Below are positions 11,334 through 23,883 of a DNA stretch of 64,000 nucleotides, in pieces (positions within the stretch are counted from its first letter, which is position 1; each line of letters starts with the position of its first letter). Both the position numbers and the translations under genes were made by a program. The stretch is taken from the NCBI GenBank assembly GCA_027625915.1, contig JANTQA010000057.1, forward strand, positions 7,502,001 to 7,566,000, written 5' to 3'. This DNA is from Anaeramoeba flamelloides. Its lineage: Eukaryota > Metamonada > Anaeramoebidae. The notes below the pieces were generated by a model. That model was not told the DNA's origin. It ran no database searches and saw only the letters and a list, made by a program, of their open reading frames with translations.

Positions 11334-12301
11334 GAAGTTCAAAACGTACATTGTTGTTTTTCTCAATTTGTCCCTAAGAATTTGAGTTTTTCAATTTATA
11401 AGTAAAATTTATTGATTAATTAGTTTTCGATCATACATATATCAACAATTCTTTAATATGTATTATTCTAATTATTTCTTATTTGTTTTTCAAAGGTCAA
11501 TTATATAAAATAATTGATATTTGAAAAAAAATGTTGGGACTCTTTAACTGAAACAGAGTTTAGTAATAATTTTTTTAGTTCAAAGATCTTGTCCAAAAAT
11601 AAAATTCTTAAGAGAAAAAAAACAAGATTTCTATAATTAAATATTTTTTTAAATTCCACATAATTAAGGTGGATTTATTTGTATTGATCAAGAATAAAAA
11701 AGATAATTGAAGAAACAATTAAGCCAATTTTGTTTTTGTTTTTTGGAAATTCTTTAATAATGAACAATTTTTGATAGAATTTTATATTTGATTTTATTAT
11801 CACAAATACTACTTGAATTATTAGAATAAAAATACCCGATTTATCAGTTCTTCAAAATAATAATTAAAGGGGATTTATTGTAAAAATAATCCCATTCTCC
11901 AATCCAAAAAAAAAAATACTATAATTTTTATTCTTAGATATATGATATTTTTTTTTTTATATCAAGTAAATTTAATAAAATTAGAAACCATTTTATGTAT
12001 TTTATTTTACTAAAATTTGAATTTTTAAATTTATTTTTCAGATTAAAAATATTTTGCACAATCAAAAGTAATTTTTGACAAATAAAAAAATCTGAGGAAA
12101 CTTAATTTTCAAAGGTACACAATACAAATAACCTTATAAACTCTTAATCAAAAAAATACATCTATAACAACATACCTCTTTAAATATTGATTTAGTTTGG
12201 GAGTATTTCAAAGATTAGAGGAATTATTACCGTATGAAGAAATACTAATAAATTAAAATGATAAAATAACTTTTTTTGACTTAAAAAAATGCTCAAACTT
12301 T
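11334..12301. other. no gene seen
   Basis: About 1 kb of AT-rich sequence with only short spurious frames. Confidence 0.4.
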
Positions 12302-12425
12302 TTTTATTTATTATTATTGAAGAAGTTTAAATTACACTCTGGTTGCACTTAGATTTAAATTCACAAAAAGGAAATTTAACCATAAAATCATAGATTCCAT
12401 GATTATTAATTATTAAAAATAATTT
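12302..12425 (-). mobile_element. LINE-A 3' tail fragment
   Basis: On the minus strand this matches the end of LINE-A (27820-27927): an 'AATCATGGAATCTATGATTTTA' block, then AAATTTAAATCTAAG, GCAACCAGAGTGTAATTTAAAC and AATAATAATAA. Truncated to roughly the last 120 bp. Confidence 0.65.
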
Positions 12426-12453
12426 CAACCCGCCACACTTTAAAATCAATTCA

Positions 12454-13253
12454 TTAAGAGTCTAGTTATTTACTAAGGATTAGCCTCCAACTCAAGAGTG
12501 ATTTAGAACTAAAAAGAGGTATTGTAAAATTGCCTTTTCTTTTGGTTGACAAAATTGAGATAACAAATAAAAAATTGAGTGTATCTCATTTACAAAAAAT
12601 TCAACAAATAAAAAAAGTGTCAAAAGTATTCTCAATTCAAAAAATTCAGATTAAAAAAAAACGTTTAAAAAGAATGCAAAAGACCCAAAAAAATTCACAA
12701 AAAAAAAAATTCTTAAAAAAAAAAAATATTCAAAATAATCACAATCTCAAATTCAAAAAATCAACAAGAAAAGAATAATTACTTGTTTCTTTTTTTAAAT
12801 TTCTAAAGGTTAAATTTCTTCAATTTTAAAGAAATTATTTTCAATAAGTACAAAATCAATTTAATTCGATTTAATCTAATTTGTGGTCATTTTATAATCA
12901 TCTACGTTTGACAGATCAATGTTTTTTTCTAACATTCTTAAAGAAAAAAATAACTCATCGGAGAAAGGAAAAAAAAACATTAGAGATCTCAACAAGTACA
13001 AAAGAGAGAAACTTGCAAATTAACATAGTTGTTTTCAAAATGAAAAATCCCAACCATTCAAATTCAAAATTGAGCTTAGCACTTTGTCGTTTTTTATAAA
13101 AATATCCTCTTTTTTGATTGTTGATTTTTGGAGATCAATCACAATTTACAAACTGGTTAGTTTTTGATTGTTATTAGACACTCATTAAAATTACAAAATT
13201 TTTTTTAATCCATTTCAGAAAATTATTTTGAACTTTAATGACTCTACCCTTAA
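12454..13253 (+). mobile_element. R1 element, copy a (TTAA-bounded)
   Basis: One of four copies of a family also at 14554-15488, 20074-20800 (reverse) and 31841-32723. The order of blocks is the same: TTAA plus a conserved left end, a 'CTTTTGGTTGACAAAATT' block, AT-rich imperfect short repeats containing AAAATTCAAA, the block TTTAATTCGATTTAATCTAA, an 'ACTCATCGGAGAAA' block, 'CATTCAAATTCAAAATTGAG', 'GGTTAGTTTTTGATTG', and a right end ACTCTACCC followed by TTAA. An 82-residue open frame comes from the repeat-like part and is not taken as a gene. No transposase seen. Confidence 0.7.
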
Positions 13254-13862
13254 GGTTTGTTTCTTTTAATTAATTTTGTTATATTAATCTATTATTTTCA
13301 TAGGAAGAACATGTCCATAAAAAATGATTAATAAAAAAGTTCATACTTTAATGATTAACTCATAAAAGAGAAGAAACTCACTCAAATATTCACCTTGAAC
13401 AAAAATAAAAAAATGTTTCCTAACAGCATAAAATTGAATTGAAAATTTTAATCGCGGCAGAGCCATTTTTTATTTTGTTTTGATTGTTTTACATTTCATA
13501 TTTCAATTTTTATACCTTTTGAAGATATGAACAAATATCTGAGGTATTTGATTTCAATTATTTTCTTGTAAACTTTAAAGTCGGAACTTTAATCTACCCT
13601 TAAAAATTACAGTGGTTGGAAAAAAAAAAACTACTAATTGGCAAATAAACTCTTGAAGAGAAAAAGATTTTGTCAACTTCTAAAGAAAAAAAACGGATCT
13701 TTTGGGTGTGGTTTTTAGATTTGTTGTTCAACATCAAGTTTATTCAGTATTTTGACACAGATTTTTAAAGAAAAATTTTTTTTTCGAACTTTCTGAGGAG
13801 ATTTTCATTTTTCATTTTTTCTTAACAAACTTTGAATTTAAGAAAAATAAAATCATAATAAA
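13254..13862. other. upstream region of CYRI gene
   Basis: AT-rich sequence holding the presumed promoter and 5' UTR of the following gene. No specific motif can be defended. Confidence 0.4.
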
Positions 13863-16800
13863 ATGGGTGCTGTTCTTTCGGTGTTTAATAAAAATACCTC
13901 AATCGAACTTTTTTTAGATTTAGAAAGTAATTTTTTTCATTTTCTTATGATCCTTTCAATGAAGACTTTAAGGAAGGCTTAATTGGGATTATTTCAAAAC
14001 AGACTACAAAAAAATTTTTTTCGTTCAAACAAGAGCATTCCCTCTCATCTCCTTTTTATAACGTTTTTTTCTTCAAATTTTTTTTCAATTTTTTCAACAA
14101 AACAATAAACATATAAAAAAAAACAAAGACTCAGAACCACAAACCGAAAAAGAGCTTGAAATTTACAACCAAGCTTCTGAAATTTTAAACCAGTCAAGCA
14201 CTGTTCTTGAGGATTTCCAAAATTATAAAGGGTGTGGCCAGCAAATACGTAAAGCCATTAGCGAACCATCAGAAGAAAATGAATTGCTTGCCTGGGAAGC
14301 TGTTCTTCCATTGGTGGAACAACAGTCTTTTTATTTTACCTTCTATATGCAAATCCGTAAATACTTTTCTTCTTTTTTCATATGAAAACGAGAATTAAAA
14401 TAACCAAACAAACTTTCAGAATTCATTTCGTCATTCAATATCCATACCTGAAAAATTTATTGGCTGGAAATTTGAAAAAAAAACAAATCAACATTTCCCC
14501 TTCACTAGCATTTTTTTCTTTTTAAAATTTTGTTGAAAGAGATAAAATTCTTTTTAAGGGACTAGTTAATTCCGTTAATTTGACCCATAGTCAACGGGTA
14601 GCTTGTCTCCAAAAATGACCTTGTTAAATTGAACTTCTTTTGGTTGAAAAAATTCAAATAATAAAAAAAAATATTCCAAAGGAATCAAAGGATCTCATTT
14701 TCAAAAATTCAAATGAAAAAAACAAAAATTCAGGATCTCAATTTCAAAAATTCAAAGTTATTTAAAAAATTTTAAAGAATCTCAAACAACAAATAAAAAA
14801 AAAAAATTAAAAGGCTCTAAATAATAACAATTCAAAAAAAACAAAACTTCATGATTCCAATGTAAAAAAATTCGAATAACAAAATAATATTCAAAGAATC
14901 CTTCATTTATTCAAAAAAAAATAATGAATTAACAAAAAAAAATATTCAAAATAATCACAATCTCAAATTCAAAAAATCAAGAAGAAAAGAATAATTACTT
15001 GTTTCTTTTTTTAAATTTCTAAAGGTTAAATTTCTTCAATTTTAAAGAAATTATTTTCAATACATACAAAATCAATTTAATTTGATTTAATCTAATTTGT
15101 AGTTGCTTTATTACAATTTCTATTTGACAAGTAAGGATTTTGTAAGATTCTTTCGAAAAAAATTTAACCCTTTTGATAATAGAAAAAAATGATAAAAAAT
15201 CTTTATCATTGAGATCTCAAAAAGAGCCCAAGAGAGAATTATCAAAACCAACACAGATATTTTCAAAATTAAATAAATCACAATCATTCTAAGTGGAAAT
15301 TGAGTGTAGCACTTTGGCGCTTTTTTTCTCAAATTTCCGAATTTTTCCTTGTTTATTTTTAAAAATTCATCTTAAAACACATCCTGATTTGGTTTATAAA
15401 CGATATCCTATGCTGATAAAAATTACTAAAAAATTGTTTTTCCATTTCAAAAAATTATTTTGTATCGTAATGACCCAAACCAGTAAGCTTCTATCCCCCC
15501 CCCCACTTACAAATAAAAAATAAAACAATAAGATTTTTTAATTGTCAAGAGAATCCATTACAAAAATTTGAACACCCAAAATTCAATTTTTGAAGAAAAA
15601 ATCTTATTAAATTATACGAGAAATACCAAATTAGAAACATTCAATAATTGGAATTTTAGCAATTGTTTATAAATTAAAATACCCACAAAAAAAAAAATAA
15701 ATAATTATTAATCAAATAAAAAAATGTATATTCCCAAAATTTTGGAGAGATAAAACAAAAAAATTCAGAGCATTTGTTGTTAAGGGTTAGATGAAACTTT
15801 ATCTAATATGTTAAAGAGAGAATTTTGAAGTGACTAAATTTGTGACTCCTAATCCAAAGAGTTGCCAAAAGAACCTTTTAATTACAGTCATTAGAAATAT
15901 TTTAAAATCAATTTAGTTTTCTCAAAAAAAGAAGAAAAAAAAAAAGAATAAAAAATGAAGCGTGGAAAAAAAAATTAAGATATAAAAATAGTAGTAGTAT
16001 TGAGAGGATGTATGTTTTTGGTGAGTTAAATGACTTTCTATTTAGACTTTTATTTGAATTCATTTTTTTTTATAGCGTGCTGGGTCATATTAGTCAGAAA
16101 ATATGCTATTGTGATGTCGTATATTTCTTTTGTATTCAACAAAAGAGAAGAGTAAAAAAAATAATAAAAAAAAGGAAAAACTTCATTAAATAGTTTTTTT
16201 TGTACCTCAAGTGTTGAATGGGTTGGTGGTTTTTTCCTTTTATGTTGAATTTGTTTGGATCGCCACCATAATTTGTTTTAATAAAGAGATCTAAATATTT
16301 GAACAACTATAAATCAAATGAAATTGGTTGCTTTATTAAGTTTTAATTAAAGAACTTTCTAGATGTGTTTTATTGATAAAGTGCTGAGGTTTTTAGAATA
16401 AGAATTTGTTTTCAAAATTTTCCTTTGAGAAATTAGCTTTTTTTTTTTTATTTTTATTTATTATTTTGCAAGTTTCCCAAATCTTGTTTTCGATAATCCA
16501 AATGCAAGACACAGACTTGGCAGCAAAAACACAGCCCAAGTAACTTCTCGAAATATTGTTTGGAATTTTTAATTCGGTTTACTTTGATTCGGTTTCAAAT
16601 TTCATCAGTTGAATTCAGTTATCTTCGGTTTCATAATTTACGTTCAATTTGTTCAAAGATCTGATCATGATCAAGTTTGGTTTAGATCTAGTCGTGAACA
16701 AGTCTATCAATTCTTATAATGATTTTTTATTTCTTTTACCCCCCCCTAACACCTAGAAAAACAAAAAAAGAAGGAACCTAAAGAACCTAAGGAACTCAAA

Positions 16801-19800
16801 GAACTTAAAAAGGGAAATTTGGAAAAGGTAAAAAGTATAAAAAATAAAAAGTCTTCACTTTATTAAAATAGAAAACTTGAAAAAAATTTCAATTTTTAAG
16901 GGATTAAACTCACCCTAGATTTCTCTATAATCAAAGTATGTTGTAATTGGGTATAAATGGTATTAATGCGTCATGGCTCAAATAGTTTCTGTGACTCTAA
17001 AAAAATCTATTATAAATATTATTGAACAATAATTATTACATTTTTTACTAATGATCACTAACGAAAATTTTCATTTTTAAAAAATTTTTTTTAATAGACT
17101 TTTCCAAATCTAAAAATAGAAACTTCAAAATAATTGTATTTAGGTATTTAATAATTCATATTTAAAACTTCCAAAAGTAACTATTTCTTTTAATTTTTGA
17201 ATTTCATAGACTAACTCAATAATCAACAACATAAAAACCCAAAGGCTGGTTAGTTTTGTTTTCTTTTTAGAAAGCTAATTGTAACATCAATATATTTCCA
17301 AGATTTCAGAAATAATTTTTCAAAAAAATCTATACAGTCAATTATTGAATTTTTTAACTATTAATCTACATTTCGCCACAAATTTAAAAAAGATATTTTG
17401 CAACTTTTGGAGTCTGAATATTGATAATTCAATCTTTTAAATTTGTGGCTAAATGCAGATTTTTTTCAGAAATTCTTGTTTTTTTTTTTACTAATACAAG
17501 TATCATTTTTAATTGATGAGATCAACAAATATTACTACTTTACTAATCGGATTTTTAGAGACATTTGAACCATGTCGCGCTAATGTTGTTAACACCAAAT
17601 AACAACATACTTTGATCTTAGGATTCTCCTTGGTAGACGCTAATCCCTCAACACCCAAAAAAAGTCATCACTTTTTTAGAATAGTTATCAGTTGATAATC
17701 TTTTTTTTTAGATTAATTTTAAAAAATTTTATTAATTCTATCAATTTTTTTCTTTTTCTTTCCTTATTTTTGGTTTTAAGAAAATAACAAATCGTTTAAA
17801 CATTAAACAATCTCAGATTATTTTTTATTCACCGAAACCAATTTTTGATCATTAATTTCAATCTAATTTATTCTTTATTAAGTAATTGTAAAGTTTATTT
17901 GAATCACAATTATACAAACAAAAAAAATCCATTTAAATTTTTTGATAAAAAAACAAAAGTTAATAAAAATATTAATCTTGAAAAAAAAAAACGATGGAAT
18001 GGAACTTAAAATTATTATTATTTTTTCGCCTTTCAAGTAATTTGTAAAATGCTCAACAACATTTTTTTTTTGTTTCTAATAATTTTATCTTCAAATTCTG
18101 TTTAACATAAAAAAAAAAAAAAAAAAACACATTTTTAGGTGGACTTGTGGAAACACTTTTAAGAGAAATTTGTTCTGGTGATTCAAAAGAAACTTCAAAT
18201 CGATTAATTTCATTACAAGCCTTAGTAAAGCATTTTGTTCATTTATTAGATTTTGTCATTCGATTTGATTATATTAAAATGGAAAAACCTGAAATGCAAA
18301 ATGATTTTAGTTATTATAGAAGATATGTAAACAGGTTAGTATTATCATTTTTTTTTTTTTTTTTTTTTATAAAAAATAAAAAACAAATATTCAAACATTT
18401 ATTTCGATATTAACACGAATTTAATAAGATTAAATTCAATAAATTATAGTATATGTTCAATTCATTCAAAAAATGTTTGAAAAGAAAATGATCTTTATAA
18501 ATTCTTAATATAAACTCCATTTCACTCAAATAGTTCCCAGCTACAAATGATTAATTCAATTTTTTTTTTAAAGAATCAACCAATATAAGATAAATTAGAA
18601 ATAAGAGAAATGATAATCTTCGGATCAGAGTTGATATCCATTAAAGAATTACCTGAACAAACTATAAAAATTCCCAAAAAAAATAATATATGTAAAAAAA
18701 ATTTTGGGTGAATATCATTGGAACATCTCATGCAAAATTTCTCAATTCTTTCGAAAATTCAAATTGTTAACAATAATATTTTTTTAATAGTAAATTTATT
18801 CATTTTAAAAGAAATATAATTGCACCAATTTTCTAAATGTAAAATTTGGAGTTTCAACATTTTTTTTTATTCTTCAAATTGACTTTCTTAAAAAATAAGA
18901 TTTTGACAAGTATACAAATAATTAATAAAAATAAAATAAATAAAAATAAAAATCAAAATATTAAAGAATTTTTCTTAATAATCATATTTAATGTATTAAA
19001 GTTGAGTATTATCTCAGCTATTACCAAAAAAAGCCGGAAAAAATAATTTGAAAATATCTTTATTAAACTTAATTCTACTAAAGTTATTCAAATATCTAAA
19101 ATGGTTATTTAACATTTATTGATTTTACTAATAATCCAATTGGCTTATTTATGAAGAAATTACTTGAATAAAAGAGATGAAAATTATCTGATCTCGGTTT
19201 TATATGATATTTTTTTGGGTGAAATTTGGTGGTTATTGTTTTTCTTATGATCATAAAAATTTTTTTAAGAAGAGTCTTAATCAGGATAAAATTTCTCAGA
19301 GAAGGAAAAACTTTTAACAGTATTTTTTTTGTTTAAAAAATCGTTTGGATACTTTCCATATAGTATTGTCCATTTTTTCTACAAAAAAAAGTATTTATTT
19401 ATTTTTCATTTTTTGGTAAATATTCCTTTTATATTATTAAACAAATTTTTTGTCAATTAATTAATTTTTTTTTTTTATCTTTGTTGAAATGTTTTATTGT
19501 CTTATTTATTATTAATAAAATAATAAACCACTTTTTGTTTTTTTATCTTACAAAATTATCAAATATATTTTCTTGATAATTCTTTTGGATTCTCATAAAT
19601 AAGCATATCTCATTTTTTATTGAATTTAGTCCCAACTAGTTTTTTTCCAAAAAAAAGGAGTGAATTTTTGTTTTTTTTTGGAAATATTTTGATGAATATA
19701 TTTTAAAATACACAAAAGAGTGCTCTGATTCATCCAGTATTAATATTCCAGTTGATTTTATATTATCGATTTGCAAATAGTACAACTTAAAAAGAAAATA

Positions 19801-21787
19801 TTCTTTTAAAATATATATAAAAAAATGACCCGCCTTTTTGAAAATACACTAGATTATATATTTTTGTGAAAAATAATTCTTTTTTTAAAAAAAATCAAAA
19901 AATAACCACAAATAATCACCCTTGAAGAAAGATCAGTTAAAAATTAAGAACAAAAACTTTCATATCTTTTGTTCAAGTGTTACCTTCATAAATAAGCCAA
20001 TTAGATTATTATGTAGAATCGATAAATGATGAACAATATTTTTGGATATTTAAATAGCAATCTTAGAATTAATTTAAGCGTTGAGTAATTATGGCGAAAA
20101 AATAGTTCTTAAAAATGAAAAAAAAATATTTTTGTAATTTTTAATGAGTAACCAATATCAATCAAAAACCAATCAAATGTAATGTACCAATCGATCTCTA
20201 AAAAATCAACAATGAAAATTAAGGATATTTTTAGAAAAAATGCACCAAAGAAAGAAACCCAACTTCCAATTTAAATCGTTCTGAATATGATTTTGAATAC
20301 AACTGACCCAGTTTTGAAGTGTCACTCTTTAATGTTTTTTGAGATCTCAAAGATTTTTTTTTTCATTTTTTTTTCATTTCTCAAATGAGTTATTTTAATC
20401 TCAAGAATGTTAGATAAAAGCATTGATCTGTCAAACGTAGATGATTATAAAATAACCACAAATTAGATTAAATCGAATTAAATTGATTGTGTACTGAAAT
20501 AAAGCAATTTGTTTCAAATTGAAGAAATTTAAGACTTTGCAAATTTAAAAAAGAAAAAAGTAATTTTTTTTTTAAAATTTGATTTTTTGAAATTGTGAAA
20601 ACTTGGAACTTTTTTTGATTTAATTGAATTCTTTGAAATTATTTTTTTTTTTGTTATTTGAGAATTGTTCAAACAAATTATACTTTTGTTATTTTAAATT
20701 TTTTCAACCAAAAGAAGTACAATTTCACAAAAAATTTTTTTATGTTTCAACCCACCCCTTGAGTATGGGACAAATCCACGGTAAATGAACTAACCCTTAA
20801 TAAAGATGTTTCAAAATAAAATTGATCCTACATTTTTTTGGAAATAGCCTAATTTTATTATATTCAGAGTTCAACATTCAGTTACATTAAAAAAACAAAA
20901 AAAAAAACAATAACAATCCCATTTCAATTCTCTATTGTGATTTTTTTAATTCTAATCACTTCTCAAAAAAAATAGAATTTCAAAGATTTAAAACATCTTT
21001 AATTCTGTCTATTATATTGTAGCATATTTTTTTTTTTTTCGTGAATTCTGTTTTTAATATGGAATTGTATTTACTAATCATCCAATTTTGAATATATATA
21101 TATATTTTTTACCATTCTTACTAATTTTTTTTATTTCTAAATTAATAATTATAATAGAAAACGAAGCGAATTAGATGTCAATGATCTTGTTGTAAGTGAC
21201 CAAGATTGTGATTCTATGAGTTTGACATTTGCATATCCCGCACCAATGTTAAAAGGCGTTATTGATACAATGAAAGCATTTAAGGGAAAAGTAAATATTT
21301 TTTGTTTTTGTTTTTATTATTTTATACCTTTTACTTTTTTTCATCACAATTTCCTTTTAAAATTAAAATTAAAATTATTCTCTCTCTCTTTATATATATA
21401 TATATATATATATATCTTTACGTACTTATTGCATCTTATATTTTTTTATTAATTTCATTTTAGAGGGTAGTACCAGAAGAAAATTTAACTCAAGGGTTAA
21501 GTTCAATGGTGAATGTATTTTATTATTTACTTGAAAACAAAAAAATTGAAAACACAGAAACAAAAATGTTTTGTCTGAGGGCAATGGTTGGAACTCTTGT
21601 AATATTTGATCACATTGACGACAAAGGTGCGTTTCATAACAAATCACCAATCAATATTAAAGGATGTTTAACATTACTTGCAGGCTTTGATCCTAAACAA
21701 CAATCATTAATAAATATAGTCAAATTTTCTTCAGCTCATTGGAGAGATGAAAAAACCAAACAATCTTTAAAATCGATTTTGAACTAA
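13863..21787 (+). CDS. CYRI/FAM49 family Rac1-binding protein
   Basis: Five exons, 13863-13926, 14129-14356, 18139-18334, 21158-21290 and 21464-21787, join in phase to 314 residues, close to the ~324 of human CYRI. The protein begins MGAV, with Gly2 as a possible myristoylation site as in CYRI-B. It follows the family throughout: FLDLEN, EKELEIYNQASEIL, AWEAVLPLV, RFDYIKMEKPEMQNDFSYYR, FCLRAMVG, IDDKGAFHNKS, IKGC. Arg158-Arg159 in NDFSYYRR correspond to the Arg pair required for Rac1 binding. CYRI proteins compete with the SCAR/WAVE complex for active Rac1 and limit Arp2/3-driven protrusions. Introns are 202, 3782, 2823 and 173 nt; the two long ones each hold an R1 element, and a phase-neutral extra exon is possible at 16757-16834. 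Splice junctions are inferred from phase and family length. Confidence 0.92.
14554..15488 (+). mobile_element. R1 element, copy b, in CYRI intron 2
   Basis: Same architecture as copy a. The left end is TTAAGGGACTAGTTAATTCC at 14554, followed by TTCTTTTGGTTGAAAAAATTC, several imperfect units containing GGATCTCATTTTCAAAAATT, a segment almost identical to copy a (about 14950-15110 against 12725-12890), and an eroded right end near 15488 next to a C-run. Orientation matches the host gene. Confidence 0.7.
16757..16834 (+). CDS. possible cassette exon of CYRI gene
   Basis: Within CYRI intron 2, a 78-nt open segment follows a pyrimidine-rich tract ending CCTAG and precedes GTATAA. It has the same phase (1/1) as the flanking exons, so inclusion would add 26 residues around KKKEPKEPKELKELKK without changing the frame. 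The 9-bp repeated unit gives a lysine/glutamate-rich insert like those in other proteins here. Human CYRI has no insert at this point, and the gene reads well without it, so this is an optional exon at best or a chance open stretch. Confidence 0.3.
20074..20800 (-). mobile_element. R1 element, copy c, in CYRI intron 3
   Basis: Reverse-oriented copy, bounded by TTAA at both ends (20074-20077 and 20797-20800). Read on the minus strand it starts GGGTTAGTTCATTTACCGTG and shows the same block order as copies a and d, ending with ..AATTACTCAACGC before TTAA. It is the shortest copy (727 bp) because the internal repeat-like part is reduced. Confidence 0.7.
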
Positions 21788-21950
21788 TAACACAACTATT
21801 TTGAAAGATAATTAATCCCTTTTTATTAAAGTAAGGTTTAATCTTTAATGATTAAAGAAAAAAAACAGAAAAAAAAATAAATTGTGATCACTGAAATTTC
21901 CAAACAATAATGATTTTTTTTTAAAGAACTTATATCTAAATATAAAAGGG

Positions 21951-22270
21951 ATGGTAGGTCAATCAAAAATATTTTTTGAACTTTTTACTCGAAAAAATTT
22001 CAAAATTTATTTTTTTTTTTTATTTACCAAATGATAAAGAAGCAAAAAATGAACGTTTTGATTGGCGAAATTATGTTTTAATAAGGAATTGTTGTTGTAT
22101 TTGTGATTTAAATAGTTTTTCCTTTGACAAAATGGAGATTTTCAGGTTTTTTTAGCGCACTGGTTTAATTTTTTTTTTTTTCCTTCAATTATTTGCTTTA
22201 CAGAGAAACTATAATGGCACTGTTCAAGTGTCGAACAAACAATCTTAATGCCCCAGATCCGATTCCTTAA
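21951..22270 (+). CDS. small uncertain gene downstream of CYRI
   Basis: Two segments look coding and splice in phase: one ending at 22145 (..FDWRNYVLIRNCCCICDLN..KMEIF) and 22204-22270 (ETIMALFKCRTNN..DPIP, then TAA), around a 58-nt intron with a long pyrimidine tract and TTTACAG acceptor. Upstream, ATG 21951 opens MVGQSKIFFELFTRKNFKIY, but a run of twelve T at 22010-22021 puts it one base out of frame with the rest. This may be a homopolymer length error, a missed upstream splice site near 22036, or a decayed gene. I do not recognise the protein; its Cys-rich CCCICD stretch might bind metal but this is not shown. Confidence 0.4.
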
Positions 22271-22509
22271 AAACACTATATTTCTGATTGTTTAACATTT
22301 CTTCAACAAGTTGAAATTTTCACCAAGGTGTAATATTTAATTAAAAATCATTCTTATTCTTTAGTCCAGCTAATTCTTTAAAGAAATTGTGTTATTTATT
22401 AGAATCCTTTTGTAATATTTAAAAAATCAAATGAATAACAAATTGGAAAAACATCCCATCTCAATTTATAGAGCAGATCCAATTTTTGGGAGTATTGACC
22501 AGATTCACC
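22271..22509. other. no gene seen
   Basis: Spacer after the small gene; nothing recognisable. Confidence 0.4.
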
Positions 22510-22700
22510 CTTGAACTTGATTTAAAAAGTTCCCTAATTCAAACCAGGGATTCGAGAAGTTCTGAAGAGTGTTGACCAGCAACTGTTTTTTTTTTTTAGA
22601 TAAAAAAATAATGAGAAAATTTCTTAAATATTCTTGACCTTTCCATCCTGAACTATTTATTATTAAATTTTCTCTAGATTTATTAAAATTCACATCTAGT
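22510..22700 (-). mobile_element. LINE fragment
   Basis: A minus-strand frame contains NSSGWKGQEYL, matching NSTSWKVQKYF of LINE-A (27470) and NSSSWKVQKYL of LINE-B (35100). Only the region just before the C-terminal zinc-knuckle part is present. Confidence 0.45.
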
Positions 22701-23379
22701 ACTTTTTAAATTTTGAATTTCCCAATTCAGATTTAGGTTATCTTTTTTTGAATAAATTAATTTTTTTAGTATAAACTCTTTTTCAGGCAAAGATTCCAGT
22801 TTTATTAAAGAAATAACACATATTCACTGAGTTTTATTCATTATTCTTCTCCAAAATAAAATTTCTAATTTTTAGATCAAAATCATTTTTTCTCATTTTG
22901 CAAATTTTTTTTAATTTAATCATTTTTTCTCATTTTGTAAATTTTTTTTTTTCTTTTTTTTTATATAAATATTCTTTTCTTTTTTATTTTTTTTTAAAAA
23001 AAGCCAATTTGATAAATTGAAAAAAAAAAAAGTCTGAAACTCCAAATTAACATAAGAAAAGTGAGGACTTGTAAATTTCCTACATTTGCAATTCAAAAAT
23101 CTTATTGTCAACAATTTTAAATTTTCTAAAGAAATTAACAAATTTTGCAAGAGAACTACCAATGAAAGTTAACAAAAATTTTTATAATTTTTTTTTTTTT
23201 TTGGAATTAACTTATTTTTTCAGGGATTTTGTTGATGATTATCGACTCTAATCTGAAGTTTGTTTTTTCTCTTCTATCGAAATAATTGTAGTTTAATTGA
23301 TTCTTATAAACAATAAAGTGACTTTTTTATTTTTGGATGGTCCCTTTTAGCAAAATGGAGTTTATCTAATAATAATTAA
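22701..23379. other. no gene seen
   Basis: AT-rich spacer with several homopolymer runs between the LINE fragments. No supported gene. Confidence 0.4.
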
Positions 23380-23787
23380 AAATCAAAACTATTTATAAAA
23401 AACTCAAAAACATTGAAGTTATCAATCAAGCTCAACAATTCTCAAAATTCAGAACATTTACTAATTACTTAAACGATATTACATTGTAATCAATAAAAAA
23501 ATGCAAATTAATTTTGCCCTCTATTCCAAATATGAACATAAAGAAATAATAGAAAATATTGATCATTTTCAATGGGTGTATCTGCTTCTTATAAAAACTA
23601 GATTAATATTTCAAAATAAATTAAAAGAATTAAATCTTGATGAAATAAATTTTAAAATTGTAATTTGTTTAAAATTATTTTTTGTAATTAATAATTGTCA
23701 AATCTGTGATTTAACGAATAAAATTCGGAAAGGAAATTTAAGTATATATACACTAGAGCGTAATTTACACTTCTTCAATAATAAAAA

Positions 23788-23800
<13 letters not shown>
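23380..23800 (+). mobile_element. LINE-A, 5'-truncated copy
   Basis: Covers the last ~420 bp of LINE-A: a block like AACTCAAAAACATTGAAGTT, then a frame with KEIIENIDHFQWVYLL and NLDEINFKI, then the terminal GTAATTTACACTTCTTC palindrome, AATAATAAAA and a long A-run. The first Cys pair of the C-terminal zinc knuckle is lost (NFALYSKYEHK instead of KFCPLCLKYKQK). It lies convergent to, and just downstream of, the AP-4 beta gene. Confidence 0.8.
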
Positions 23801-23823
<23 letters not shown>

Positions 23824-23883
23824 TGATTTGAAAATATAATAAAATTAAACATGAAACATTATTAAATTATTATTAATATTTGT

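Noticed and set aside
12530-12778. 82-residue Lys-rich open frame
   Set aside because: It is made of the AAAATTCAAA-type repeats inside an R1 element; the other R1 copies do not keep it open.
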